From positions 1-64,000 of the forward strand of contig JBDHIF010000012.1 of NCBI GenBank assembly GCA_039587535.1: a stretch of 64,000 bases of DNA, given 5' to 3'. Source of the stretch: JAWLHJ01 sp039587535. GTDB lineage: Bacteria; Gemmatimonadota; Gemmatimonadetes; Longimicrobiales; Gaopeijiaceae. A program made the translations under genes and the position numbers. Numbering within the stretch: the stretch's first letter is position 1; the number at the start of each line of letters is the position of its first letter. Below are positions 42,856-52,270 of the stretch, in pieces. Under the pieces are notes generated by a model that ran no database searches, had not been told where the DNA came from, and saw nothing but the letters and a program-made list of their open reading frames with translations.

Positions 42856-44472
42856 ATGGCCCCCTTTCTCTGGAGACCGGTGGTGGTCGCCCTGCTCGCC
42901 GTCTTCGCTCCAGCGAGTGCCCACGCTCAAGACGCCCGCCTCGAGACGTTCAAGGCCGAGGCGCTGGAAGGTGTGGAGGCTCGCGCCGAGCTGGTGCAGG
43001 AGATCGTCGACATGCTGTTCAGCTTCGGCGAGCTGGGCATGCAGGAGTTCGAGACCCAGCGTTACCTGACCGGCCTTCTGGAGGCCGACGGATTCGACAT
43101 CGAGCTCGGTGTGGCCGGAATGCCCAGCGCCTGGACCGCTCGGTGGTCGAATGGTACCGGGGAGCCCGTGATCGCTCTGGGATCGGATGTGGACGGGATC
43201 CCTCAATCCAATCAGAAGCCGGGTGTGGCGTACCGTGAAGCGATTCTCGACCGCGCGCCCGGTCACGGTGAGGGTCACAATTCGGGTCAGGCAGTGAACA
43301 TCGCGGCGGCGCTGGCTGTGAAGGACATCATGGAGCGGGAGGGCATCGACGGGACGCTTCTTCTTTGGCCCGGCGTCGCAGAGGAGCAGCTGGGCTCGAA
43401 GGCCTTTTTCGTTCGGGAGGGAGTCTTCGATGGGGTGGACGTCAATCTGTTCACGCATGTCTCCTCCAACTTCGAGGTATCCTGGGGTCAGTCCGCCGGG
43501 AATGCCATGGTATCCGCCCAGTTCCGGTTCCGAGGCGAGACCGCCCATTCGGCCGGCTCCCCGTGGCGCGGCCGCTCCGCCCTGGACGCGGTCATGCTCA
43601 TGGCGCAGGCCTGGGAATACAAGCGTGAGCATCTACGCCCTCCGCAGCGCTCTCACTATGTCATCGTGGATGGTGGCGATCAGCCCAACGTCGTTCCACA
43701 GACCGCTACCATCTGGTTCTTCTTTCGCGAAGTGGACTACGAGCATGTGGTGGAGATGTACGACGCGGCCAAGCGCATGGCTGAAGGCGCCGCGCTCATG
43801 ACGGACACCCAGATCGACACGATCATGACCATCGGGTCCGCCTGGAGTCGCCACTTCAACCGTCCGGTTGCCGAGGCGACCTACGCCAATATCGAGCGGG
43901 TCGGCCTCCCGGCCTGGAGTGAAGAAGACCAAACGCTGGCGCTTGGACTCCAACGCGAGCTGGGCGTGGAGGAGCAGGGCCTTCCCACCGAGATTCAGCC
44001 ACTCGCCGGCCCGGTGGATCTGTCGCAGTCGCTGGGTGGCGGCTCCGACGACATCGGAGATGTCTCCTGGAACATGCCCACGGTGACGCTCCGCTATCCC
44101 GCCAACATGCCTGGGGGTCCGGGTCACAACTGGGCCAACGGTATCGCCATGGCCACTCCCATTGCCCACAAGGGCTCGCTCCAGGGGGCGAAGGTGCAGG
44201 CCCTCACGCTGCTGGATCTCCTCTTGGACGACCAGACGGTCGCGGCCGCGTGGGATTACTTCGAAGAAGTGCAGACGGCGGAGACCACATACACACCCTT
44301 CATCACTGCGGACGATCAGCCGGCCATCTGGCTTAACCGGGACATCATGGAACGGTGGCGTGACCGCATGCGCCCCTTCTACTACGACCCGGACCGGTTC
44401 GACAGCTACCTCGAGCAGCTGGGAGTGGTATACCCGACCGTGCGGGATCGGCCCGTGAGCGACGAACGCTGA
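42856..44472 (+). CDS. Exported M20-family amidohydrolase (AbgB-like)
   Basis: 538 residues from ATG 42856, which gives a clean signal peptide (APFLWRPVVVALLAVFAPASAHAQ) and has GAGG upstream; GTG 42757 and ATG 42832 are longer alternatives. The M20 metal-site pattern is visible as GSDVDGIP, then GHGEGHNSG and PGVAEEQLG; the dimerisation domain lies between. Relatives cleave p-aminobenzoyl-glutamate or N-acyl amino acids. Export suggests it acts on periplasmic or external amides. Two exported amidase genes follow. Confidence 0.88.
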   Translation: MAPFLWRPVVVALLAVFAPASAHAQDARLETFKAEALEGVEARAELVQEIVDMLFSFGELGMQEFETQRYLTGLLEADGFDIELGVAGMPSAWTARWSNGTGEPVIALGSDVDGIPQSNQKPGVAYREAILDRAPGHGEGHNSGQAVNIAAALAVKDIMEREGIDGTLLLWPGVAEEQLGSKAFFVREGVFDGVDVNLFTHVSSNFEVSWGQSAGNAMVSAQFRFRGETAHSAGSPWRGRSALDAVMLMAQAWEYKREHLRPPQRSHYVIVDGGDQPNVVPQTATIWFFFREVDYEHVVEMYDAAKRMAEGAALMTDTQIDTIMTIGSAWSRHFNRPVAEATYANIERVGLPAWSEEDQTLALGLQRELGVEEQGLPTEIQPLAGPVDLSQSLGGGSDDIGDVSWNMPTVTLRYPANMPGGPGHNWANGIAMATPIAHKGSLQGAKVQALTLLDLLLDDQTVAAAWDYFEEVQTAETTYTPFITADDQPAIWLNRDIMERWRDRMRPFYYDPDRFDSYLEQLGVVYPTVRDRPVSDER

Positions 44473-44569
44473 GGACTCCCTCGACACGCCACCGTCCCAG
44501 GGCGCCGACGATGGGGCGTCCGAGGGGCACCGCTCGAGCTGGCCTGCAGAGCGGAGTATCGAGGCGGAG

Positions 44570-44585
44570 CTGGCCTTCGGGCCGG
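44570..44585 (+). terminator. UUCG-tetraloop hairpin after the M20 gene
   Basis: CTGGCC (44570-44575) pairs with GGCCGG (44580-44585) around TTCG, one wobble. An extra-stable C(UUCG)G loop in the 224-base gap before the first amidase; no U-run follows. Confidence 0.4.
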
Positions 44586-44696
44586 GGCTTGTAGCGGAGT
44601 CGGCGCTCATCGGTTGAGTGACTTGCCATCCGGGGTTTCCCGGGACATCGTCTCGGCTTCGGTTGGACGCAGCCACGTAACAAGGAACGATACGAT

Positions 44697-46352
44697 ATGG
44701 GCCAAGGGGTAGAGGCCGTCCCCGCCCCGACGATGGGCAGGAAAGAGTTTCTCAGATCGGCGGCGGCGGCCGCCGCCGGCGCGTTGACGCCGGGCCAGCT
44801 AGCTGCTGCCGGACGTGTGCCCGGTCTGACGGGTGCGTCGGCTTCCTCCCTGGCGCAGGAGGCACAAGAGCTACGCCCGCTCGGGAACGGTGAGCCTCCC
44901 GCGCTCCAGTTCCAGGCGTATCCGGGTGGCACGGGGGCCCTCCTCGAGAAGCTGTGGAAGGCGTACGGAGGGAACCCGTTCGAGCGGCGGGCCATCGACC
45001 CGGAGCCCTGGTCGGGTACGATTCCGGCTTCGGAGGAAGCCATCGCGTTCCTGCCCGCCCATCGTCTGGGCGCGCTCATTCGCGCGGGCCATCTCACAGC
45101 CGTGGAGCTCACCGAGATCTATCTCGAGCGATTCAGCCGTTACGACGAGGTTCTCCTCAGCGCGGTCGAGATCCTGGAGGGGCGCGGTCGTGAGGAAGCC
45201 CAGGAGGCGGATCGAGAGCTGCGCGCCGGCACGTGGAGGGGTCCGTTGCACGGTGTCCCCTACGGCATCAAGGACCTGTTCGCGGTCTCGGGCTCGTCAA
45301 CGGCTTGGGGATCGGTCGATTTCGAGGATCAGGTGCTGGACTTCGATTCCGAGATTGTGGTCCGCCTCCGGGAGGCGGGCGCAGTCCTCATCGCCAAGCT
45401 CGCGACAGGGGAGTTCGCTTCAGGCGATCGTTGGTTCCGGGGCCGGACACGGAATCCCTGGAATACGGATGAAGGCTCGAGCGGGTCTTCCGCGGGTCCC
45501 GGCTCGGCCACCGCGGCCGGTCTCGTGGGCTTCTCCGTCGGCACCGAGACCCAGGGCTCGATCGTCTCGCCTTCACGCCGAAACGGCTTGAGCGCGTTGC
45601 GGCCCACCCACGGCCGGATCAGCCGTCATGGAGGGATGGTGCTTTCCTGGAGCATGGACAAGCCCGGCCCGATGTGCCGTAGCATCGAGGACTGCGCGCA
45701 CGTGTTCAGCGCGATCCATGGGTCGGACGAGAAGGATCCTGGCACCCTCACGACGCCGTTCGAGTTCCGGCGGAATCCCGACTTCTCCGCGCTGAGCATC
45801 GGCTTCACGGAAGACGCGCCGCCGGCGTTCCTCGAGGCTCTGGAGGGCATGGGCGCCCGCCTGACGCCCATGCCCGAGCTGCCCGACGGCCGCTCCAACG
45901 CGATCACCGTGGAGGGCGCTGCCGCCTTCGAGTTCCACGTTGCGCCCGACGGCGAGCCCGAGCCGCTGCCCGAGGGCCTCGATCAGAGCGAGCAGCGGCG
46001 GCGTACCCGTTTCACCAGGGGGCGCGAGGTCTCCGCGGTGGAGTACGTTCAGTCGCAGCGCCGCCGCCACCTCATCATGAAGGAGATGGCACGCGCCATG
46101 ACCGGGTTCGACCTGTATGTCACCGGGTCGGGCGACGTCGGTCTGACGAACACCACGGGCCATCCGTCGGTCGTCGTCCCATACGGGTTCGGGGTGCGGA
46201 ATCCCGACAGCGACAGCCCCACGGAAATGCCGCTCACCGCCGTTCTCGTCGGGGACCTGTTCGCTGACGACAAGATTCTCAGCGTGGCCCACGCGTTCCA
46301 GGCGGCAACAGACTGGCACCGGCGCCATCCGGACCTGTCCTCCATCGGTTGA
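44697..46352 (+). CDS. Exported amidase-signature family hydrolase (first of two)
   Basis: 551 residues. An N-terminal stretch MGRKEFLRSAAAAAAGAL resembles a Tat signal with an RK in place of the twin Arg, so export is probable. The amidase triad is complete: K192 in GIKDLF, the cis-Ser in DEGSSGSSAG (258-267), and nucleophile S288 in GTETQGSIVSPS. Only the signature and C-terminal halves match the family; the N-terminal 90 residues are lineage-specific. The substrate is unknown, and the context is an exported M20 hydrolase and a second amidase four bases downstream. Confidence 0.87.
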   Translation: MGQGVEAVPAPTMGRKEFLRSAAAAAAGALTPGQLAAAGRVPGLTGASASSLAQEAQELRPLGNGEPPALQFQAYPGGTGALLEKLWKAYGGNPFERRAIDPEPWSGTIPASEEAIAFLPAHRLGALIRAGHLTAVELTEIYLERFSRYDEVLLSAVEILEGRGREEAQEADRELRAGTWRGPLHGVPYGIKDLFAVSGSSTAWGSVDFEDQVLDFDSEIVVRLREAGAVLIAKLATGEFASGDRWFRGRTRNPWNTDEGSSGSSAGPGSATAAGLVGFSVGTETQGSIVSPSRRNGLSALRPTHGRISRHGGMVLSWSMDKPGPMCRSIEDCAHVFSAIHGSDEKDPGTLTTPFEFRRNPDFSALSIGFTEDAPPAFLEALEGMGARLTPMPELPDGRSNAITVEGAAAFEFHVAPDGEPEPLPEGLDQSEQRRRTRFTRGREVSAVEYVQSQRRRHLIMKEMARAMTGFDLYVTGSGDVGLTNTTGHPSVVVPYGFGVRNPDSDSPTEMPLTAVLVGDLFADDKILSVAHAFQAATDWHRRHPDLSSIG

Positions 46353-46356
46353 AGAC

Positions 46357-47985
46357 ATGACCCTCCCGTCGATCCACGCCATGTCCCGTATCTCTCTACG
46401 ACGAGCCTGGACCACTCTCACGGCCGCCGCGATCCTGTGTGCCGCGACCCTTCCGTCGAGCGCTGCGGGACAGGTCGATCCGGTCGAGCTCACCGTTGCG
46501 GAGATCCAGGAGGGATTTAGAACCGGAGCCTTCACCGCCGAGGAGCTCACCCGGGCATCCCTGGAGCGCATCGCACGTTACGAGAGCCACTATAACGCGT
46601 TCATCTCCATGAACCCCGAGGCACTCGATATCGCCCGTTCGCTGGATGTCGAATACGCGGGGGAAGGGCCGCGCAGTGCGCTCCACGGCGTGCCCGTGGT
46701 CATCAAGGACAACATCGACTACGGCGGACTCGTCACCACGGCCGGATTCGACGGATTCAGCACCGCCGCCGGGGGCGTGGACATGATTCCCGAGCGGGAC
46801 GCGTCTGTGGTGGCCAGGCTTCGAGCCGCGGGGGCGGTCATCCTTGGGAAGACCAACCTTCCTGACTTCGCCGGACACGGAACGCGCACGGAGAGCTCGG
46901 TCGCGGGAGTCACGCTCAATGCGTATGACGTGACCAAGGTCCCCGGCGGGTCCAGCGGTGGTACGGCAACGGCGGTGAGCGCTTCCTTCGCGGTATTGGG
47001 ACTGGGAACCGAGACCGGCGGATCCATCGAGAATCCATCGTCGGCCCAGGGGCTGGTGGGGATCAAGCCCACCTACGGTCTCACGCCGATCGACGGCATC
47101 GTGCCGCTCAGCGGAACCTACGTCGACGTGGTGGGCCCGATGGCTCGCACGGTACGCGATGCGGCCTTGGCTCTGGACGTCCTGGCCGGCCCGACACCCG
47201 AGGATCTTGCGACGTACGCCGCCGTGGACCACATGCCGCTGAGTGGATATGCGGCCGCGCTGGTGCCGGGTGCCGTGGTGGGGAAGCGCTTCGGTCTCGT
47301 CGGCACGGGTTGGCGAGAGGACTACCTGCCGCTCCACCCCGAGACGGAGCGGATGTACCGGGAGGCCATCACGGTGCTGCAGGGATTGGGCGGCACGGTC
47401 GTGGAGGATCCTTTCGAGGGAAGCGGTTTCAAGGAGCTCTACGAAGAGCGCCAGAGCGCTCCGTCGCAGGCTGCCTACGACATGCACAACTACCTCAAGA
47501 GGTTAGGGCCCAGCGCGCCGTTCGATTCGGTGGAGGAATGGGAAGGGCTCAGCGGCCGAACGCTGAACCGCGTGCGTCGCGATGGGGACCTCACGCCTCC
47601 GGCTCGTCCGAGCGCGACGGAAGAGGGGGACGCCTACCAGGCATGGCGGCACGACTTCCGCGCCCTGTTCCGTAGTGTTCTCGAGGAGAACGACCTGGAC
47701 GCCCTCTTCTTCCCGCAGGCCGGCGAGCCGAGCCGTCCCCTGGTGGAGGACCCGGAGCGCCCGGACTACAAGCCCAACAACTGGGCGGAGCTCCCCAGCA
47801 ACATCATCAACGACCTTGGGGTGCCGGTGGTGACGGTTCCCTTCGGCCACTACGAGGACGGGACCCCGTTCGTGCTCGCACTGATCGGCGACAGTTGGAC
47901 GGAGGCGGAGCTCCTCTCCATCGCATACGATCTGGAGCGGGTCGTCGAGGGGCGTCGCGCGCCGGAGCTGGTACCGGGACCCTGA
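46357..47985 (+). CDS. Exported amidase-signature family hydrolase (second of two)
   Basis: 542 residues; a Sec signal peptide (about residues 9-40, SSAAGQ cleavage) becomes cleaner if ATG 46381 is the start. The triad is K117 in VVIKDNID, the cis-Ser in PGGSSGGTATAV, and nucleophile S223 in GTETGGSIENPSS, a canonical GatA-like core. Length and export argue against a role in tRNA amidation. It follows the first amidase by four bases, so they are coupled. Together they may degrade a linear amide, nitrile-derived or peptide-like substrate in the periplasm. Confidence 0.9.
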   Translation: MTLPSIHAMSRISLRRAWTTLTAAAILCAATLPSSAAGQVDPVELTVAEIQEGFRTGAFTAEELTRASLERIARYESHYNAFISMNPEALDIARSLDVEYAGEGPRSALHGVPVVIKDNIDYGGLVTTAGFDGFSTAAGGVDMIPERDASVVARLRAAGAVILGKTNLPDFAGHGTRTESSVAGVTLNAYDVTKVPGGSSGGTATAVSASFAVLGLGTETGGSIENPSSAQGLVGIKPTYGLTPIDGIVPLSGTYVDVVGPMARTVRDAALALDVLAGPTPEDLATYAAVDHMPLSGYAAALVPGAVVGKRFGLVGTGWREDYLPLHPETERMYREAITVLQGLGGTVVEDPFEGSGFKELYEERQSAPSQAAYDMHNYLKRLGPSAPFDSVEEWEGLSGRTLNRVRRDGDLTPPARPSATEEGDAYQAWRHDFRALFRSVLEENDLDALFFPQAGEPSRPLVEDPERPDYKPNNWAELPSNIINDLGVPVVTVPFGHYEDGTPFVLALIGDSWTEAELLSIAYDLERVVEGRRAPELVPGP

Positions 47986-47988
47986 CGA

Positions 47989-48005
47989 CCGGGCCGCGGT
48001 CCCGG
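47989..48005 (+). terminator. Hairpin after the second amidase gene
   Basis: CCGGG (47989-47993) pairs with CCCGG (48001-48005), seven-base loop, three bases after the stop and 104 before yebC. Confidence 0.35.
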
Positions 48006-48109
48006 GATCCCTTGAAGGGGCGGTGGTCGGGCCCGCCGATTGATACGCGGGGCCGGTCGACGGTAGCTTGGAGACGATTGGACTGGTCACGAGGCACGCC
48101 GGAGGATCT

Positions 48110-48856
48110 GTGGCAGGGCACAACAAGTGGTCTAAGATCAAGCGCAAGAAGGCGGTGAACGATGCCAAGCGCGGAGCCCACTTCACGAAGCTGATTCGTG
48201 AGATTACCGTCGCGGCCCGGGAAGGTGGTGGCGATCCCGAGTACAACGCCCGGCTGCGCCTGGCGGTGGACACCGCGAAGGCAGCGGACATGCCCGGCGA
48301 CAACATCGAGCGCGCGATCAAGAAGGGAACGGGCGAGCTCGAGGGTGTGGCCTACGAAGAGGTCACCTACGAAGGATACGGTCCCGGAGGCGTGGCGCTC
48401 TTCATCGAATGTCTCACGGACAACACGAACCGCACCGTAGCCGACATCCGACACGCCCTGGGAAAACACGATGGCAGCTTGGGGACCGACGGCTCCGTCG
48501 CCTGGCAGTTCGACCGAAAGGGGCAGGTCGTCATCGACGCCAATCGGTACACCGAGGAGTCGGTCTTCGAGGCCGCGATCGAGGCTGGCGCAGAGGACGT
48601 CGCGCGCGACGGTGATGAGTTCATCGTGACGAGCGACCCCACGGACTTCGCCGCGGTACAAGACGGGATCAAGGCCGCCGGCGTCGAAGCCAGCTCTGCC
48701 GAGCTCACCCGCTTGCCGAAGAGTGAGGTGGCGGTGACCGGCAAGGACGCGGAGAAGCTTCTCAAGCTGCTGGACATGCTGGACGACCTCGACGACGTCC
48801 AGAAGGTCCATTCCAACGCCGATATCGACGAGGCGGTTCTCGCGGAGGCGATGTAG
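48110..48856 (+). CDS. yebC: YebC/PmpR-family DNA-binding protein
   Basis: 248 residues. The conserved start AGHNKWSKIKRKKAVNDAKR identifies the family and fixes GTG 48110, with GGAGG four bases upstream. Domain 1 is a helical bundle, then TYEGYGPGGVALFIECLTDN and the two ferredoxin-like domains. Members act as transcriptional regulators, and some assist translation of proline runs. It precedes ruvC by five bases, the common yebC-ruvC-ruvA order. Confidence 0.96.
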   Translation: MAGHNKWSKIKRKKAVNDAKRGAHFTKLIREITVAAREGGGDPEYNARLRLAVDTAKAADMPGDNIERAIKKGTGELEGVAYEEVTYEGYGPGGVALFIECLTDNTNRTVADIRHALGKHDGSLGTDGSVAWQFDRKGQVVIDANRYTEESVFEAAIEAGAEDVARDGDEFIVTSDPTDFAAVQDGIKAAGVEASSAELTRLPKSEVAVTGKDAEKLLKLLDMLDDLDDVQKVHSNADIDEAVLAEAM

Positions 48857-48861
48857 GCGGG

Positions 48862-49413
48862 GTGCCCTCACCTGCCGCTGGAAGCCGGGAAGCCGAGGGG
48901 GCCGAAGCAGCGGGTGCGGTGGTCGTCCTCGGCGTCGATCCGGGGACCGCGGCCACGGGGTACGGGGTCGTCCTTCGATCCGGTCCCAGGCAGGTGAAGC
49001 TGGTGGAGTGCGGGGTCATCCGCACGTCCGCGGGAGAGCCTCTCGTCACCCGGATTCGCGAGATCCACGAGGAGATCGCCGGGCTCCTCGTGCGCCACGA
49101 GCCCCACGTGATGGTCGTGGAAGACGTATTCCACGGGAAGAACGCCCAAAGTGCCCTCAAGCTCGGCCATGCGAGGGGCGCCATCCTTCTCGCCGCGGCT
49201 CTTCGTGATATTCCCGTGGCCGAGTATGGTCCACGACAGATCAAGAAGGCCGTCGTGGGTCACGGTAACGCCTCCAAGGACCAGGTCGGCTTCATGGTGA
49301 AGAGCCAGCTCAAACTCAAGGAGCCACCCAGCCCCGCGGATGCGGCGGACGGCGTGGCGGCTGCGTTGTGTCACTGCCTCCTGGGCGGATTTCCGGCCGG
49401 GGCGGGCGTATGA
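48862..49413 (+). CDS. ruvC: Holliday junction resolvase
   Basis: Nuclease that cuts Holliday junctions during recombination. 183 residues from GTG 48862, including about 20 extra residues before the usual start of the fold. The four acidic residues are present: D26 (GVDPGT), E87 (VVEDVF), D160 and D163 (PADAADG). It overlaps ruvA by four bases (ATGA). A start nearer the fold, at GTG codons around 48919, is possible. Confidence 0.96.
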   Translation: MPSPAAGSREAEGAEAAGAVVVLGVDPGTAATGYGVVLRSGPRQVKLVECGVIRTSAGEPLVTRIREIHEEIAGLLVRHEPHVMVVEDVFHGKNAQSALKLGHARGAILLAAALRDIPVAEYGPRQIKKAVVGHGNASKDQVGFMVKSQLKLKEPPSPADAADGVAAALCHCLLGGFPAGAGV

Positions 49414-50006
49414 TCTCCCGGGTGAACGGAACGCTGCTCACGCGGGACACCGATCGAGTCGAGATCGAGACTTCCGGCGGTGTGGTTTACGAGATCGAGA
49501 TCCCGCTCACGGTGTTCCAGAAGCTGCCTGAGCTCGGCTCAGCCATCACGCTGCGGACGCTGCAGGTCGTCACGGATTCGTCGGCGGCGCTTTATGGATT
49601 CGTCGAGCCGGCGGAACGCAAGCTCTTTCAGCGCCTTCTCGGTGCATCGGGCGTAGGCGCCAAGGTAGCCCTCGCGATGATGTCGACCTACTCGGTGGAG
49701 CGTCTTGCGCGAGCCCTGGTCGAGAAGGACGTGGCGGCGCTCCAACAGGTAAGCGGCATTGGGAAGAAGAAGGCCGAGAAGATCGCGCTCGAACTGTCCG
49801 ACAAGGTGGAAGATCTGGCCGTCGTCATACCGGGCGTCGGGGGTGCGGGACCATCAGCGGGAAGCCGGGCGGCAGTGAAGGCTCTGGTGGCCCTCGGATA
49901 CGGCGCTTCCGAAGCGGACCAAGCGGTGCGCGCGGTGTTGGCGGACGAAGTGCCGGACAGCACCGACGCCCTTATCCGGAGGGCGCTGGCCAACGCTCAG
50001 CGTTGA
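49410..50006 (+). CDS. ruvA: Holliday junction branch migration subunit RuvA
   Basis: 198 residues. The tetrameric platform that holds the junction and recruits RuvB. The OB-fold (1-62), the helix-hairpin-helix pair (GASGVGAKVALAMMS and VSGIGKKKAEKIALEL) and the flexible acidic linker to C-terminal domain III (GSRAAVKALVALGY) are all clear. ATG 49410 overlaps the ruvC stop (ATGA). Confidence 0.97.
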   Translation: MISRVNGTLLTRDTDRVEIETSGGVVYEIEIPLTVFQKLPELGSAITLRTLQVVTDSSAALYGFVEPAERKLFQRLLGASGVGAKVALAMMSTYSVERLARALVEKDVAALQQVSGIGKKKAEKIALELSDKVEDLAVVIPGVGGAGPSAGSRAAVKALVALGYGASEADQAVRAVLADEVPDSTDALIRRALANAQR

Positions 50007-50025
50007 CGGCAGGTCCTCACGCCCT

Positions 50026-50040
50026 CACGCGTGTAGCGTG
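50026..50040. terminator. Terminator hairpin between ruvA and feoB
   Basis: CACGC (50026-50030) pairs with GCGTG (50036-50040), loop GTGTA, followed by CTTTCC on the plus strand. It sits in the 48-base gap between the converging genes. Confidence 0.4.
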
Positions 50041-50054
50041 CTTTCCGACCCGCG

Positions 50055-51938
50055 TCAGATCAGCCAGTTGGCGAGGAACGCCCCCGTGTAGGCCAGGGCG
50101 AGCATGTAACCGAACTGCAGCGCTGGCCACTTCCATCCGGCGGTCTCCCGTCGCATCACTGCGATGGTGGATACGCACTGGAGGGCGAAGGCGAAGAAGA
50201 TCAGCAGGCCGACCGCCGCTCCAAGGTCGAGGTAGTTCTGGAGCGCTTCCTGGAGCTCAAACGAGCCCTCGGTGGCCTCCTCGATCCCGTAGATGGTGCC
50301 GAGGGTTCCCACGATGACCTCGCGGGCGGCCAGGGAGGAGATGATCCCGATGCCCACGCGCCAATCGTAACCCAGCGGCTCGATGACCGGCTCGATGAGC
50401 TGCCCCATCGTGCCGAGTGCGCTCTCTTCGATGGGCGGGGGGCCGTCCGCGCCTGCGGGCACCTGGGTGAGCACCCACAGCACCACGGAGACGGTGAGAA
50501 TGATCTTCCCCACGCGTTTCAGGAAGATCATGCTGCGGTCGTAGAGCCGTACCACCTGGGACTTGAGGGTGGGGATGCGGTACGGCGGGAGCTCCATGAC
50601 GAACGTCGAGGGCTGGCCCCGGAGGAGCGTGCGCTTGATGAGGAACGCGGTGAAGATGGCGGCCAGCGCACCAAGGGCGTACAGGCCGAGGAGTGTGGCC
50701 GCCCGCGTCCCCAGCAGTGGCCCCAGCAGGGGGCGTTCCGGGATGAACGCCGCGATGAGGAGGGCGTACACCGGTAGGCGTGCCGAGCACGTCATGAACG
50801 GCGTGACGAAGATGGTGGCCAGTCGATCGCGCTCGTCCTCCACCGTGCGTGCCGCCAGGATGGCCGGGACGGCGCACGCATACCCGGAAAGCAGCGGCAG
50901 GAAGGCACGACCCTGAAGACCGACCCGGTACATGGAGCGATCGGCGATGACGGCGGCCCGAGCCATGTATCCCGAGTCCTCAAGAAGACCCAGGAACAGG
51001 AAGAGGATGAGGATCTGGGGGAGGAAGACCACCACCGCGCCGACACCGGCCCAGACCCCATCCACCAGGAGCGACCGGATCCAGGAGTCCGGTAGCGCGG
51101 CACCCATCCACTCACCGGACGTGGCGATGAGCGCTTCTACCCCGTCCATGAGCGGTACGGCCCAGGTGAAGATGGCCTGGAAGACCAGCACCACCACAGC
51201 CAGAAAGACCAACGGTCCGAAGAGCGGATGGAGGAGCACCGAGTCCAGGCGTTCCGACAGGTTGGGCGGGCCCGGGGCGCGGTAGCGCGCCGCCCGCGTG
51301 GCTTCCTTTACGTGCTGGCGCCGCTGCGCGAAGGCGTCCACCATGGGGAGCGCGCCCTCGTGCGGGAGGTTGGACGCCACACCGGGCTTCCGGTCGGGGT
51401 CACTCCCGGCATCCGCTGCTCGTTGGAGGAACCGCTGAACCTCCGGGATGCCAACCCCCTGGCGGGCGTTGGCCCGAATGACTTCGACACCCAGCGCTTG
51501 GCCCAGCGCCTCGCCGTCCACGGACCCACCGCGGTCGTCGAGCTCGTCGGACATGTTCAGCACCAGCAGCGTAGGCAGTTCCAGGCGGAGCACCGGCTCC
51601 ACCAGCATGAGCTGCTGCTCAAGCCTCGTGGAATCCACCACGAGGACCAGGGCGTCGGGCGGCCGGAGCCCTTCTACCCGTCCCTCCAGGACGTCCCGGG
51701 TCACCCGCTCGTCCAGGGTGCGTGCCGAAAAGCCGTTGACGCCGGGAAGGTCCACGATGTCCACGTGGCCGCCGTCGGGGAGGCGAGCGATGCCCAGGTG
51801 CTTCTCGACGGTCACACCAGGGTAGTTCGCGACCTTCTGGCGAAGGCCGGTGATTTGATTGAAGAGCGTGGTCTTGCCGGAGTTCGGCGGCCCGATCAGG
51901 GCGATCAGCGGCGCGGCCGCCGTGGCTGTGGGACTCAC
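50055..51938 (-). CDS. feoB: Ferrous iron transporter FeoB
   Basis: GTP-gated Fe2+ importer of the inner membrane. 627 residues. N-terminal G domain with P-loop GPPNSGKT (16-23), VANYPGVTVEK (switch), DLPGVNGF and NMSD (guanine specificity). A guanine-dissociation-inhibitor-like linker leads to two Gate motifs: SGYACAVPAIL and TCSARLPVYALLIAAF, with about eight or nine membrane helices. It is somewhat shorter than E. coli FeoB (773). The GTG start overlaps the feoA stop (GTGA). Confidence 0.96.
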   Translation of the reverse strand: MSPTATAAAPLIALIGPPNSGKTTLFNQITGLRQKVANYPGVTVEKHLGIARLPDGGHVDIVDLPGVNGFSARTLDERVTRDVLEGRVEGLRPPDALVLVVDSTRLEQQLMLVEPVLRLELPTLLVLNMSDELDDRGGSVDGEALGQALGVEVIRANARQGVGIPEVQRFLQRAADAGSDPDRKPGVASNLPHEGALPMVDAFAQRRQHVKEATRAARYRAPGPPNLSERLDSVLLHPLFGPLVFLAVVVLVFQAIFTWAVPLMDGVEALIATSGEWMGAALPDSWIRSLLVDGVWAGVGAVVVFLPQILILFLFLGLLEDSGYMARAAVIADRSMYRVGLQGRAFLPLLSGYACAVPAILAARTVEDERDRLATIFVTPFMTCSARLPVYALLIAAFIPERPLLGPLLGTRAATLLGLYALGALAAIFTAFLIKRTLLRGQPSTFVMELPPYRIPTLKSQVVRLYDRSMIFLKRVGKIILTVSVVLWVLTQVPAGADGPPPIEESALGTMGQLIEPVIEPLGYDWRVGIGIISSLAAREVIVGTLGTIYGIEEATEGSFELQEALQNYLDLGAAVGLLIFFAFALQCVSTIAVMRRETAGWKWPALQFGYMLALAYTGAFLANWLI

Positions 51939-52237
51939 TTCTCGCTTGAGGCGTCTCCGTCACCACGATCGACGCAGAGGCAGCGAGCCGTCTCGCGTCG
52001 GAGGGCGATGAGCGTGCCATCGACCATCACGATGGGATCCCCGGACGGGGACGTACGGATCGGGCACAAGCGACAGCCGGGGAGAAGGCCGCGCTCCAGG
52101 AGGGGCTCCGCCTGCTCGGCGGGGAGGTCGATCCATTTGAGCTCCACTTCCTCGCGCAACGCGACATCGCTGAGGCGACGGGCATTCGTCCACCTCCGGC
52201 GTGCGTCGGAGCCTGAGGCCATCGGGAGCTTCTGCAT
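51935..52237 (-). CDS. feoA: FeoA-domain protein
   Basis: 100 residues with an SH3-like FeoA domain (about 22-98): LSDVALREEVELKWIDLP, then LLERGLLPGCRLCPIRTSPSGDPIVMVDGTLIALRRETA. FeoA supports FeoB activity. I chose ATG 52237, preceded by GGTGG; GTG 52246 would add three residues. It is upstream of and coupled to feoB, behind a Fur-like site. Confidence 0.9.
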   Translation of the reverse strand: MQKLPMASGSDARRRWTNARRLSDVALREEVELKWIDLPAEQAEPLLERGLLPGCRLCPIRTSPSGDPIVMVDGTLIALRRETARCLCVDRGDGDASSEK

Positions 52238-52255
52238 CGGATCCACCGGCGAGAT

Positions 52256-52270
52256 TGAAAGTGAGTCTCA
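52256..52270 (-). promoter_or_regulatory. Fur-box-like inverted repeat before feoA
   Basis: TGAAAGTGAGTCTCA matches the 7-1-7 Fur consensus TGATAATNATTATCA at 10 of 14 defined positions, with dyad arms TTGA..TCAA extending one base each side. It lies 18 bases upstream of the feoA start in an otherwise GC-rich gap, where a repressor would block transcription when iron is plentiful. Confidence 0.45.

Noticed and set aside
48919..48990. A shorter ruvC start closer to the RuvC fold
   Set aside because: Possible, but no better ribosome site was visible, so the longer GTG start was kept and the doubt noted.
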